NCBI RefSeq assembly: GCF_029633825.1
Contig: NZ_CP090641.1
Coordinates: forward strand, 2,294,001-2,358,000
DNA: 64,000 nt
Direction: 5' to 3'
From: Burkholderia contaminans
GTDB lineage: Bacteria > Pseudomonadota > Gammaproteobacteria > Burkholderiales > Burkholderiaceae
Shown: positions 48,063-57,256 of the stretch, piece after piece
How the letters are laid out: the number at the start of each line of letters is the position of its first letter
Numbering within the stretch: the stretch's first letter is position 1
Notes under the pieces: model-generated
Seen by the model: only the letters and a program-made list of their open reading frames with translations
Database searches by the model: none
What the model was told of the DNA's origin: nothing
Position numbers and translations under genes: made by a program

Positions 48063-50066
48063 ATGGATGACGAAAACGATAGCGCGGTGCTCGAGGCGCA
48101 CGTCGGTACGCGCAGCCCCTGCTGGCGTCTCGGCAGCGACAGCAATGCACTCGAACTGGCGGCCGTTCGCGGCCTGACCAACGTCGCCGTCGCGCTGACG
48201 GGCGAACAGGCCGAGCGCATCCGCGCGCTGACCGGTGTCACGTCGCACCTCGTGCTCGACATCACGCTGTTCGGCGAGCCGGTTCGCCTCCATCTCGTCG
48301 GCCGCAAGGTCGACACGACCAACTGGGCCGGCACGGCGTCCGCCTATTCCGATGCCGAATCCGTCGCGTGCGATCTCGCGCACGGGCTCGCGTTCGCCGA
48401 GCAGGTCGTGTCCGAAGTGAATTCGCTCGTCGTGATCCTCGATCGCAACGGGATGGTGCAGCGCTTCAACCGCCTGTGCGAGGAAGTGACGGGCAAGCGC
48501 GAGGTCGACGTGATCGGCCGCAGCGCGTTCGAGCTGTTCATGAGCCCGGAGCAGGGCGCGCAGTCGCGCAGCAACATCACGGGCTTTTTCGCGAGCAACC
48601 ATTCGTTCGCGGTCGAGCGCTACATCAACACGGTCAACGGGCCGCGCCTGTTCCAGTTCCGCAACAAGTTCGTGCAGAGCGGCAGCGGCGTCGACGAGCA
48701 GTTCCTGATCTGCTCGGGCATCGACATCACCGAGGAGCGCAGCGCGCAGCAGCGGCTCATCGAACTCGCGAACACCGACGTGCTGACCGGCCTGCCGAAC
48801 CGCCACGCGATCAGCGAGCGCATCCACGCGGCGATCGCCGCCGAGACCGCCGCGACGCGCGGGCAGGTCGGCATCCTGTTCCTCGATCTCGACAACTTCA
48901 AGCGCGTCAACGATCACTACGGGCACATCACCGGCGACCGGCTGCTGCAGGACGTGTCGGCGATCATCAGCGGCTGCCTGCCGTCCGGCGCGACGCTCGC
49001 GCGGCTCGGCGGCGACGAATTCCTCGTGCTGTTCGAGCACGGCACGCGGCCGCTGCTCGAAGCGACCGCGCAGATCATTCTCGAACGGCTGCGCACGCCG
49101 ATCCATCTCGGGCTGATGGAGGTCTACACGAGCTGCTCGATCGGCATCGCGATGCATCCGCAGCACGGCGACTCGCTCGAGACGCTGATCCGCAGCGCGG
49201 ATACCGCGATGTACGTCGCGAAGGAAGAGGGCAAGCATACGTACCGCGTGTTCTCGTTGGAGATGAACCAGAAGGTCGCGAAGTACATGTGGCTCGACAC
49301 GAACCTGCGCAAGGCGCTCGAAGACGAGCAGTTCGTGCTGCACTACCAGCCGGTCGTCGATATCGCGACCGGCGACGTGCACGGCGTCGAGGCGCTGATC
49401 CGCTGGCAGTCGCCCGATCGCGGGCTCGTCGCGCCGGTCGAGTTCATCCGGTTCGCGGAGGAGTCGGGCCTGATCGCGCCGCTCGGGCGCTGGGTGATGC
49501 GTACCGCGGCCGCGCAGGCCGCTGCGTGGAAGGCGAAGGGGCTCGGCATCCGGATCGCGGTGAACGTGTCCGCGCGGCAATTGCAGGACATGAACATCGT
49601 GCACCAGATGGCGTCGATCCTCGACGCCGCGGGGCTCAAGCCCGGCCTGCTCGACATCGAGCTGACCGAGAGCTGCTTCATCGAGGACGAGGATGCGGCC
49701 AACGGGCTGATGCGGCAGTTCCGCCAGCTCGGCGCGCAGATCCATCTCGACGATTTCGGCACCGGCTATTCGTCGCTGTCGCAGTTGTCGCGCCTGCCGC
49801 TCGATGCGATCAAGCTCGACCGCAGCTTCATCACGGGCATCGACCGCAATCCGCGCTCGCAGGCGCTGGTGCGCTCGGTCGTGTCGCTCGCGAAGGCGCT
49901 GAATTTCGCGGTGGTCGCCGAAGGCGTCGAAACGCGTGCGGAAGCCGAATTCCTCAAGCAGCTCGACGTCGATCACGCGCAGGGCTACTACTACGCGCGC
50001 CCGATGCCGGCCCAGGCATTCGAGGCATGGCTCGCGGAGACGAGAAAGCTCAGGCTGATCGCCTGA
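48063..50066 (+). CDS. rpfR: RpfR, BDSF receptor with PAS-GGDEF-EAL domains
   Basis: A 667-residue cyclic-di-GMP enzyme. Domain order is an N-terminal RpfF-interaction region (about 1-95), a PAS domain that binds the fatty-acid signal BDSF (about 110-220), GGDEF (intact GGDEF at RLGGDEFLVLF) and EAL (VEALIRWQ). It is also the orthologue type of E. coli PdeR/Gmr, sharing LVGRKVDTTNWAGTASAY and FAEQVVSEVNS. On BDSF binding the EAL domain lowers cyclic-di-GMP, reducing biofilm. It is convergent with rpfF, coding for the signal synthase. Start ATG 48063 gives the known N-terminus. Confidence 0.95.
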   Translation: MDDENDSAVLEAHVGTRSPCWRLGSDSNALELAAVRGLTNVAVALTGEQAERIRALTGVTSHLVLDITLFGEPVRLHLVGRKVDTTNWAGTASAYSDAESVACDLAHGLAFAEQVVSEVNSLVVILDRNGMVQRFNRLCEEVTGKREVDVIGRSAFELFMSPEQGAQSRSNITGFFASNHSFAVERYINTVNGPRLFQFRNKFVQSGSGVDEQFLICSGIDITEERSAQQRLIELANTDVLTGLPNRHAISERIHAAIAAETAATRGQVGILFLDLDNFKRVNDHYGHITGDRLLQDVSAIISGCLPSGATLARLGGDEFLVLFEHGTRPLLEATAQIILERLRTPIHLGLMEVYTSCSIGIAMHPQHGDSLETLIRSADTAMYVAKEEGKHTYRVFSLEMNQKVAKYMWLDTNLRKALEDEQFVLHYQPVVDIATGDVHGVEALIRWQSPDRGLVAPVEFIRFAEESGLIAPLGRWVMRTAAAQAAAWKAKGLGIRIAVNVSARQLQDMNIVHQMASILDAAGLKPGLLDIELTESCFIEDEDAANGLMRQFRQLGAQIHLDDFGTGYSSLSQLSRLPLDAIKLDRSFITGIDRNPRSQALVRSVVSLAKALNFAVVAEGVETRAEAEFLKQLDVDHAQGYYYARPMPAQAFEAWLAETRKLRLIA

Positions 50067-50079
50067 GCTTCGTTCACGA

Positions 50080-50110
50080 ACGGGCGCCGCCGGCGAGCGG
50101 CGGCGCCCGT
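50080..50110. terminator. Shared hairpin between rpfR and rpfF
   Basis: ACGGGCGCCGCC and GGCGGCGCCCGT are exact reverse complements with a seven-base loop, located between the two convergent stop codons. It should end both transcripts although T-runs are short. Confidence 0.7.
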
Positions 50111-50114
50111 CGCA

Positions 50115-50978
50115 TTACACCGTGCGCAGCTTCGACACGCGCCGGTTCTGCAGCATCACGAGGCGTTCCATGTACGCGAGATCCTTCGGCTCGATCGTGA
50201 ACGCCGCATGCACCCACGCTTCCGTGATGTCCATCAGCTCGGAGCGCGTCAGCTGGAACACCCGCTCGCGCGCACGCAGCATCGCACGCACGCCGTTCAG
50301 CTTCGGCTTCGTCACGTCGATGAAGGTGCGTGTCGCGAGATACGCGTCACCCGCGTCGAACGTCTGGTCGACCAGCCCGCGATCCTCGTACCACTCGGAG
50401 GCGTGCGCTTCGCCCGTCGAGATCAGTTGCTCCGCAACGCCCCGATCGGCCTTGCGCGCGACGAGCGAATAGCCGCCCATGCCCGGGAACAGGTTGAACG
50501 CGATCTCGGGAAACCCGAGCTTCACGCCCTTCTGCGCGAGCACGTAGTGATGCGCGAGCGCGGCCTCGAAACCACCGCCGAGCGCGCTGCCCTCGACCAT
50601 CGCGATCGAGATCGCCCCGGTGCCGAAGCCCGTGTAGATCTCGTACACGCCGTCGATGCACGAGCGCGCATAGGCCATCAGCAGGTCACGCTTGCCGCTG
50701 CGGATCGCGTCGACGAAAAAGCTCAGGTCGCCGCCGACGTTGAACAGCTCGGGGACGAGCGAGCCCGTCACCCAGAAGTCGAACGGCAGGCCCGAATCGC
50801 GTGCGACGCGCGCGAGATGGATGATGTCGGTAACGAGTTGCTGGTTGAAGCACGGCCGCGGCTCCGATCGCAGCATCATCCACATGACATTACGTCCCTC
50901 TTCATAAAAGGCAGTCAGTTGCGTGAGTTCGCCGGCTTCATAAAACGGGCGGCACGCGGGATGGGATTGGAGTTGCAT
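50115..50978 (-). CDS. rpfF: RpfF, BDSF (cis-2-dodecenoic acid) synthase
   Basis: A 287-residue crotonase-superfamily enzyme that makes the diffusible signal BDSF by dehydration and thioester cleavage of a hydroxyacyl-ACP. Family segments: RNVMWMMLRSEPRPCFNQQL, FWVTGSLVPELFNVGGDLSF, and AMVEGSALGGGFEAALAHHY with the two acidic active-site residues. The match to the B. cenocepacia protein is close over its full length from memory. It is physically next to its receptor gene. RpfR also binds and restrains RpfF, closing the loop. Confidence 0.95.
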   Translation of the reverse strand: MQLQSHPACRPFYEAGELTQLTAFYEEGRNVMWMMLRSEPRPCFNQQLVTDIIHLARVARDSGLPFDFWVTGSLVPELFNVGGDLSFFVDAIRSGKRDLLMAYARSCIDGVYEIYTGFGTGAISIAMVEGSALGGGFEAALAHHYVLAQKGVKLGFPEIAFNLFPGMGGYSLVARKADRGVAEQLISTGEAHASEWYEDRGLVDQTFDAGDAYLATRTFIDVTKPKLNGVRAMLRARERVFQLTRSELMDITEAWVHAAFTIEPKDLAYMERLVMLQNRRVSKLRTV

Positions 50979-51456
50979 GGTATGTCCTCGTGAGATGTGG
51001 TTTTCGAAGACCGTCGCGCCCGGTGCCGAGCGGGAGGCGAGTGTCCCGCAAGGCGCCGGGCGCGAGGCACCGCCATTGTTGCGCGCGCACAAAAGTCGAA
51101 TTGCGAGGAACCACGCACGACCGGGACGCGGGTGGCGGCCGCATCGGTGCGCGCGGGAAAGGTGGCGGCGCGCGGGGCGGGGCCGGTATCGGGAGAAGGT
51201 GGGCGGCGCGTCGGACGGGGCCGCCACGCGTGTGACGGCGGCCGGAAAGGTAGCCGGGCAGGTTCGCCGTGTTGCGCGAATGCGTGTAAACGGCCGATCC
51301 GGCGCGTGGCCGCCGGCGGCGTCCGCTTACATGCTGAAAGCGCTGCCGGGCCGCCGTGCGGCCCCTATGGAAGATGCGGACTGGCGCTGCGCCCGTGCGT
51401 CGATTAGCTTTAAAGGATCACGCAGCGCGTGCCATCGGGCGCGCCGGGAGGGGACC
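50979..51456. other. Intergenic region between rpfF and the APC permease
   Basis: Divergent promoters must lie here. The DNA is GC-rich with runs of GGCGC and no gene-like frame with a ribosome binding site. I see no clear operator, hairpin or promoter motif. Confidence 0.5.
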
Positions 51457-53427
51457 ATGACCACGTTCCAGAAAGTGTGGCAGTTGCTCGTCGGAAAGCC
51501 GCTCGACCCGCTCGATCCGCGCACGCGGCATGCGATCGCCGTGACGCCGCTGCTCGCCTGGGTCGGGCTCGGCGCCGACGGGCTGTCGTCGTCGTGCTAC
51601 GGCCCGGAAGAAGCGTTTCTCGCGCTCGGCCAGCACCATGCGCTCGCGCTGTTCCTCGCACTCGCGACGGCGGCGACCGTGTTCATCATCGCGCTCGGCT
51701 ACAACCAGGTGATCGAGCTGTTCCCGACGGGCGGCGGCGGGTACCGCGTCGCGACGTCTCTGCTCGGCTCGAAGCCGGGGCTGGTATCCGGCGCCGCGCT
51801 GCTGGTCGACTACGTGCTGACCGTCGCGACGTCGCTCGCGAGCGGCGTCGACGCGTTCTTCAGCCTGCTGCCGGTGAGCGCGCAGGCGTTCAAGCTCACG
51901 ACCGAGATCGTGCTGATCCTGCTGATGACGGGGCTCAATTTCCGCGGGATGCGCGAATCGATCATGGTGCTGCTGCCGATCTTCATCGGCTTCGTGGTCC
52001 TGCACTTCGCGCTGATCGTGTATGGCGTCGCCGTGCACGGCAGCAGCCTCGCGATGGTGGTGCCCGACGCCGTGCACGAAGCGCACGGCATGTCGCAGTC
52101 GCTCGGCCTGTTCGTGCTGCTCGCGCTGCTGATGCGCGCGTTCTCGCTCGGCGGCGGCACCTACACGGGCCTCGAGGCCGTGTCGAACAACGTGAACATG
52201 CTCGCCGACCCGCGCGTGCCGAACGGCAAGGTGACGATGTGGTACATGTCGACGTCGCTCGCGTTCACGGCCGGCGGCATCATCCTGCTGTACATGCTGT
52301 GGCATGCGCGGCCCGTCGAAGGCCAGACGCTCAACGCGGTGGTGTTCGGCAGCGTGATCGATCATCTCGGGCTCGGCTCGGCATTCGCGCGCCACGCATT
52401 GCTCGCGGCCGTGCTCGCGTTCGAGGCCGGGCTGCTGATGGTCGGCGCGCAGACGGGCTTCCTCGACGGCCCGGCCGTGCTGTCGAACATGGCGTCCGAT
52501 TCATGGGTGCCGCGCCATTTCCGCGACCTGTCGGGGCGCCTCGTGCGGCAGAACGGCATCATCGTCGTCGGGCTGTCGAGCCTGCTGATCCTCCTGTGGA
52601 CGCACGGCAGCGTCGACGTGCTCGTCGTGCTGTACAGCATCAACGTGTTCCTCACGTTCAGCCTGTCGCTGCTCGGGCTGTGCACGTACTGGTGGCGTCA
52701 TCGCAGCCAGCAGGGCTGGGCCAAGCACTTCTTCCTGTCGGCGCTCGGGCTGAGCGTGACGGCGACCGTGCTCGTCATCACGCTGATCGAGAAGTTCACG
52801 GCGGGCGGCTGGCTCACGGTGCTCGTGACGAGCGCGGTGATCGCGCTGTGCTTCATGATCAACCGGCACTACGCCTATACGCGTGCGCAGCTCGCGAAGG
52901 AAGACGCGCTGTTCTCGGGGAAGGCCCCCGAAGTCGACGAGGCGAGCGCGCCGGGCAAGCCCGACCCGTCGCAGCCGACGGCCGTGCTGCTGGTCGGCAA
53001 GCATCGCGGCGCGAGCATGCACGCGCTGCTGTGGGTCAACCGGCTGTTTCCCGGGCACTTTCGCAACGTGATCTTCCTCGCGGTCGGCGAAGTCGACGCG
53101 AAGGCGTACGACGGTCACGAGCATCTCGAACGGCTGCGCCACGCGATCACCGAATCGCTCGACTACTATGTCGCGCACTGCCGCCGCAACGGCATCGCGG
53201 CCGATTACCGGATCGCGTTCGGCACGAATCCCGTCGTCGAATTCATGAACCTTGCTTCGTCGACGCTCGACGAATACCCGAACGCCGTGTGCTTCGCGAG
53301 CAAGCTGATCTTCCGGCGCGTGAATTTCCTCACGGCCTGGCTGCACAACCAGACGCCCGTCGAGCTGCAGGCGCGGCTGCACGTCGAGGGCAAGCAGATG
53401 GTGCTGCTGCCGATGAACGTCGGCTAG
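51457..53427 (+). CDS. APC-superfamily permease with C-terminal cytosolic domain
   Basis: A 656-residue transporter with about 12 membrane segments in residues 30-470, opening WVGLGADGLSSSCYGPEEAF and including NQVIELFPTGGGGYRVATSL, which are amino-acid/potassium permease (APC/KUP-like) signatures. A 180-residue soluble tail follows, with TAVLLVGKHRGASMHALLWV and DYYVAHCRRNGIAADYRIAF, resembling a universal-stress-like regulatory domain. The ATG has GGAGGGG upstream. Substrate unknown. It is divergent from rpfF. Confidence 0.88.
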   Translation: MTTFQKVWQLLVGKPLDPLDPRTRHAIAVTPLLAWVGLGADGLSSSCYGPEEAFLALGQHHALALFLALATAATVFIIALGYNQVIELFPTGGGGYRVATSLLGSKPGLVSGAALLVDYVLTVATSLASGVDAFFSLLPVSAQAFKLTTEIVLILLMTGLNFRGMRESIMVLLPIFIGFVVLHFALIVYGVAVHGSSLAMVVPDAVHEAHGMSQSLGLFVLLALLMRAFSLGGGTYTGLEAVSNNVNMLADPRVPNGKVTMWYMSTSLAFTAGGIILLYMLWHARPVEGQTLNAVVFGSVIDHLGLGSAFARHALLAAVLAFEAGLLMVGAQTGFLDGPAVLSNMASDSWVPRHFRDLSGRLVRQNGIIVVGLSSLLILLWTHGSVDVLVVLYSINVFLTFSLSLLGLCTYWWRHRSQQGWAKHFFLSALGLSVTATVLVITLIEKFTAGGWLTVLVTSAVIALCFMINRHYAYTRAQLAKEDALFSGKAPEVDEASAPGKPDPSQPTAVLLVGKHRGASMHALLWVNRLFPGHFRNVIFLAVGEVDAKAYDGHEHLERLRHAITESLDYYVAHCRRNGIAADYRIAFGTNPVVEFMNLASSTLDEYPNAVCFASKLIFRRVNFLTAWLHNQTPVELQARLHVEGKQMVLLPMNVG

Positions 53428-53544
53428 CGGCGGGCGAAACGGCTCACCCGGCTGATGAAAACGATCGCGGCAAGCGCACGGGCGACTGCAAATGACGCGC
53501 TGACACGGGCGAGCCCATCGTGCCGGCGACCGTCGGCCGGGCCG

Positions 53545-53703
53545 TCACGGATGGTCGCGCTTGCGCGCGCGATGCGGCCGCCGCACGTGCGCGTGGCGAT
53601 ACGTTGCCCGCAGCCGCTCGCGCCGCCGCCGCGCGTAGAAGAACAGCCCCAGCAGCGCAGCGAACGCCAGCAGCATGACGAGTTGCACGATTCCGTTTGC
53701 CAT
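53545..53703 (-). CDS. Small single-span membrane protein, 52 aa
   Basis: A strong GGAGG lies five bases before the ATG. The protein starts MANGIVQLVMLLAFAALLGL, a single membrane helix to about residue 23, then a very basic tail (ARRRRERLRATYRHAHVRRP). Positive charges place the tail in the cytoplasm, where it may touch nucleic acid or lipid headgroups. No family is recognised. It is convergent with the APC permease gene. Confidence 0.65.
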   Translation of the reverse strand: MANGIVQLVMLLAFAALLGLFFYARRRRERLRATYRHAHVRRPHRARKRDHP

Positions 53704-53841
53704 ATCGCCTCCGGCCGCATGGGCGGCCGCTGCGTCGCACGCCAGCCGTCGCCCGTGAAGACGTTTTCATTGTAGAAGCCGCCGCGCAGACCGTCGCTTG
53801 ACGCTCGCGCACGGGGCGCACAAACTGGCCGGCACGCGTGC

Positions 53842-55821
53842 GTGCCGCGCCGGTCCGGGTTGCGCGGCCGCGTTTTCAAGCATGGCGCGACGAGGTGCGA
53901 TGTGGTGCCCTTTTATCCCCGAGTGTTCGGCTGGACGCTTGCCGGCGCGCTCGCGCTCGGCCTGCCGGACGCGCATGCCGCACCGCCCGGCGCATCGCAG
54001 CGCGCGGACATTCCCGTCGACACGGGCGGCGGCGCGCCCGTCACGATCGTCAGCGACGTCCACGAATTCGTGATCCAGCACGACGGCTCGCTCGACGAGC
54101 ACGACGATTCGACGCTGCGCGCGAACGACGCGAACGGCATCGATGCCATCGCGCAGCGCTATGTGTGGTTCGACAGGAATCTCGAGAAGGTGGAACTGGT
54201 CGCGGCCGAGACGATCGACCGCGACGGGGTCGCGCATCCGGTCGGCGCGGACGGTATCCGCGACGTGCAGGAACCGCGCTCGGCCGGCGCGCCGACGTTC
54301 CAGGACGGGCTGCTGCGCACGGTCGTGTTTCCCGGCGTCGAAGCCGGATCGAGCACGCGCGTGGCGTTCCGCAAGACCCGCACGAAGCCGGTCAACCGCG
54401 GCTACTTCGGCTATACCGTGGAGCCGTCGCGGGAGCCGGTCGACAGCCAGCGGCTGATCTTCGACGTGCCGGCCGACATGCCGCTGTACGCGGATGCGCG
54501 CGGCTACGTCGCGCTGCCGCCGGTCACTGCGAACGGCCGCACGCGCTACGAATTCGACTACCGGCACGGCCCGTACGACCGCATCGAAAGCGGCGCGGTC
54601 GGCTACGCGACCTACGGCGACCGGCTCGTCGTGTCGACGCTGCCCGACTACGCGGCGTTCGCCGCGCGCTATCGCAACGCGGCCGTCGATCCGGGCGCCG
54701 ACGATCCGGCCGTGGCACAGCTGGCGCGCACGCTCACCGCGGGCGCCGCCGATCCGCGCGACAAGGCGCGCATCCTGTACGACTGGGTGCAGGCGAACAT
54801 CCGCTACGTCGGGCTGTTTCTCGGCGAAACGGCCGCCGCGCCGCATCGCGTGACGGACATCCTGCGCAACCGCTACGGCGACTGCAAGGATCATGTCGCG
54901 CTGTTCGGCGCGCTGCTCGCGGCGGTCGGCATCCGCAGCGAGCCGGTGCTGCTCAATCTCGGGTCCGTCTACGCGCTGCCGTCGGTGCCCGGCTACGGCG
55001 GCGGCGCGATCAACCACGCGATCACGTGGCTGCCCGATCTCGCGCGTTATGCGGACACGACGACGGCCGGCATCGCATTCGGCTATCTGCCGCCGATCGT
55101 GATGGACCGTCCCGCGCTGCTGGTCGACACCGGCGTGCTGTCGCGCACGCCGGCCACGCAGCCGCGCGGCCGCCTTGCGCGGGTCGAGATCGATGCGGCC
55201 GGGGCGGGCGCGACGCGTTTTCATGCGTACGTCGAGGACGACGGCTGGACGGCCGAGCTCGAGCGCAACCTGTTTCGCCGCGCGACGCCCGACTCCGTCG
55301 CCCAGCTCGCGAACAACCGGCTGCGGCAAAGCGGCCTGCGCGGCCGCGCGCAACTGTCGACCAGCGACCGGCGCGTGACCGACGGACCGTTCGACGTGAC
55401 GATGTCGGGCACGCTCGATCATTTCGTGTGGCCTGACGGCACGACCGCGGTGCCCGCGCTGTCGAGCCTCACGGGCGGCATCGCGACGCAGGTCGAGAAC
55501 TGGCTCGCCGAGCCCGCGCGCACGCAGCCGTGGGGCTGCATCGGCGGCACGTTCGACGAGACCGGCCAGATCGCGCTGCCGGCGGACGTCGCGGTGACCG
55601 ACCTGCCGGCCGATACGACCGTGCACGACCGCTTCGTCGACTTCACGTCGCATTACGTATTCGACGCGGCCGCGCGCGTCGTGCAGGTCACGCGGCGAAT
55701 GACCGCGGATTTCGGCCGTCAGGTGTGTTCGGCGGACGAATTCACGGCGCTGCGCGCGTCGCTCGAACGCATCGAACGCGACACGCAGGCGCAGATCGTC
55801 GTGCGGGCGAAAGGGCGTTGA
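53842..55821 (+). CDS. Exported DUF3857 / transglutaminase-like protein
   Basis: A 659-residue protein with a signal sequence (VFGWTLAGALALGLPDAHA). An N-terminal DUF3857 domain (about 50-250) is followed by a transglutaminase-core domain with the catalytic Cys in RNRYGDCKDHVALFGALLAA and a likely His in AINHAITWLP. Proteins of this plan occur in the periplasm of many Proteobacteria; their substrate is unknown. The start is uncertain: GTG 53842 is the first in frame, while GTG 53902 would still leave a signal peptide. Confidence 0.82.
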   Translation: MPRRSGLRGRVFKHGATRCDVVPFYPRVFGWTLAGALALGLPDAHAAPPGASQRADIPVDTGGGAPVTIVSDVHEFVIQHDGSLDEHDDSTLRANDANGIDAIAQRYVWFDRNLEKVELVAAETIDRDGVAHPVGADGIRDVQEPRSAGAPTFQDGLLRTVVFPGVEAGSSTRVAFRKTRTKPVNRGYFGYTVEPSREPVDSQRLIFDVPADMPLYADARGYVALPPVTANGRTRYEFDYRHGPYDRIESGAVGYATYGDRLVVSTLPDYAAFAARYRNAAVDPGADDPAVAQLARTLTAGAADPRDKARILYDWVQANIRYVGLFLGETAAAPHRVTDILRNRYGDCKDHVALFGALLAAVGIRSEPVLLNLGSVYALPSVPGYGGGAINHAITWLPDLARYADTTTAGIAFGYLPPIVMDRPALLVDTGVLSRTPATQPRGRLARVEIDAAGAGATRFHAYVEDDGWTAELERNLFRRATPDSVAQLANNRLRQSGLRGRAQLSTSDRRVTDGPFDVTMSGTLDHFVWPDGTTAVPALSSLTGGIATQVENWLAEPARTQPWGCIGGTFDETGQIALPADVAVTDLPADTTVHDRFVDFTSHYVFDAAARVVQVTRRMTADFGRQVCSADEFTALRASLERIERDTQAQIVVRAKGR

Positions 55822-55877
55822 ACGGGCAGGGAACGTGAGCGCATCGAGGCGATCGCTCGACGCGCAGGAGGGACATC

Positions 55878-56045
55878 ATGACGGAACGGGATCACGAGAT
55901 CGCCGATCTCTCGAAGGAATTGCTGGGCCGGATCGTGCAAGGCACCGTGACGAGCGGCGTGGTCGTCGATGCTGAGCAGTGCGCGGCGCTTGCCGTGCAG
56001 TGCGCGACGGCGCTGGTCGACAGGCTGGACGCGCGCAGCGACTGA
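55878..56045 (+). CDS. Small protein of unknown function, 55 aa
   Basis: AGGAGGGACATC before the ATG is an excellent ribosome binding site. The 55-residue product, MTERDHEIADLSKELLGRIV and on to DRLDARSD, is acidic and probably helical with two Cys in EQCAALAVQCATAL. It may be co-transcribed with the transglutaminase-like gene 56 bases upstream. No family recognised. Confidence 0.6.
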   Translation: MTERDHEIADLSKELLGRIVQGTVTSGVVVDAEQCAALAVQCATALVDRLDARSD

Positions 56046-56136
56046 GCGCTGCCGTCACGCGTGACGGCAATCGGGGCGACGCGTGGCGGCCGCGGCCGGC
56101 ATCACGCATGAAGCGTGACGCGCGCCACGTCACGCA

Positions 56137-57141
56137 TTACGCTTCGACCCGCACGTCGCCGTCCGCGCGCACGGCGCCCGGCGGCTTGCCCACCACGCGC
56201 TTGAACGCGCGGCTGAACGCGGCGAGCGAGCCGTAGCCGAGCCGGTACGCGACGGCCTCGATCGTCTCGTGGTCGCGCGTGATCCACTGCGCGGCGAGCC
56301 GCATCCGCAGCTCGGTCAGGTAGCGCACCGGCGTCATCCCGGTGGCCGCGAGAAAGCGTTCGGCGAATACCGAACGCGACACGCCCGCTTCGGTCGCGAG
56401 TTCCGCCACGCTCCAGTTGCGGCCCGGGTCGCGATGCAGCGCGACGATCGCGCGGCCGAGCTTCGGCTCGCGCAGCGCCTGCACCCAGCCCGTCGCATCG
56501 CCGCATCCGCATTCGACCCAGCCGCGCACGATGAACGCCGCGACCACATCGGCGAGCCGCGCGAGGATGCCCGCGAAACCCGCGCGCGCCGAGCACGCTT
56601 CGCGCTCCATCGCGTCGAGCATCGGGCGGATTTCCGGGTAGCGCGCGAGCAGCGTGCCGACGTGCATGAACTCGGGCATCGTGCCGACGAGCGGCTGCAT
56701 GCCGCCGAGATCGAGCTCCATGCACGCGCTGAAGATCAGCGCATCGCCGGCGCCCGGCTCGGCCGTCGCGCAACGGGCGGGCGACACGCCGGCCGACGCC
56801 ACCGACGCGACCGTATCGCAGATCTTCGCGACCTCGAAGCCGTTGATCTCGCGGCACGGTGCATCGGGGTCCGACAGCAGCGCGTGCATGCCGCCGCGCG
56901 GCAGCAGGATCGCGTCGCCGGCTTCGAGCCGCATCGTGGCGCCCGACGCGTCGCGCAGCAACACGGGCCCGCGCCCGACGAAATGGAACTGCGCGCGCCC
57001 CGTCCCGTGGCCAAAATTCAGCCCGAACGGCCGCGCGACCTGGATGCGGCGGTACTGCACGCCGCTCAGGCGCATCCCCAGCAGCAGCTCGCTGACGAGG
57101 TCGTGCGCATCGGGGATGGGCGGAAGCAGGGGCTCGGACAT
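56137..57141 (-). CDS. AraC-family transcriptional regulator (cupin type)
   Basis: A 334-residue activator with an N-terminal cupin-type sensor (AQFHFVGRGPVLLRDASGA, DAILLPRGGMHALLSDPD) and two C-terminal HTHs (ELATEAGVSRSVFAERFLAA and IEAVAYRLGYGSLAAFSRAF). It is divergent from the MFS gene at 57257 and should control it. ATG 57141 gives the typical N-terminus; an in-frame ATG at 57186 with AGGA upstream would add 15 residues. Confidence 0.9.
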   Translation of the reverse strand: MSEPLLPPIPDAHDLVSELLLGMRLSGVQYRRIQVARPFGLNFGHGTGRAQFHFVGRGPVLLRDASGATMRLEAGDAILLPRGGMHALLSDPDAPCREINGFEVAKICDTVASVASAGVSPARCATAEPGAGDALIFSACMELDLGGMQPLVGTMPEFMHVGTLLARYPEIRPMLDAMEREACSARAGFAGILARLADVVAAFIVRGWVECGCGDATGWVQALREPKLGRAIVALHRDPGRNWSVAELATEAGVSRSVFAERFLAATGMTPVRYLTELRMRLAAQWITRDHETIEAVAYRLGYGSLAAFSRAFKRVVGKPPGAVRADGDVRVEA

Positions 57142-57256
57142 ATCGAGATTCGGACGAACGATCAACAAGAACGGATTGTATGTCATAGACCGTCCTGACG
57201 TGGTTCCTTACGATACGCCCTCATCAGTACTTTCCCTAACCGACACGGAACCACGC

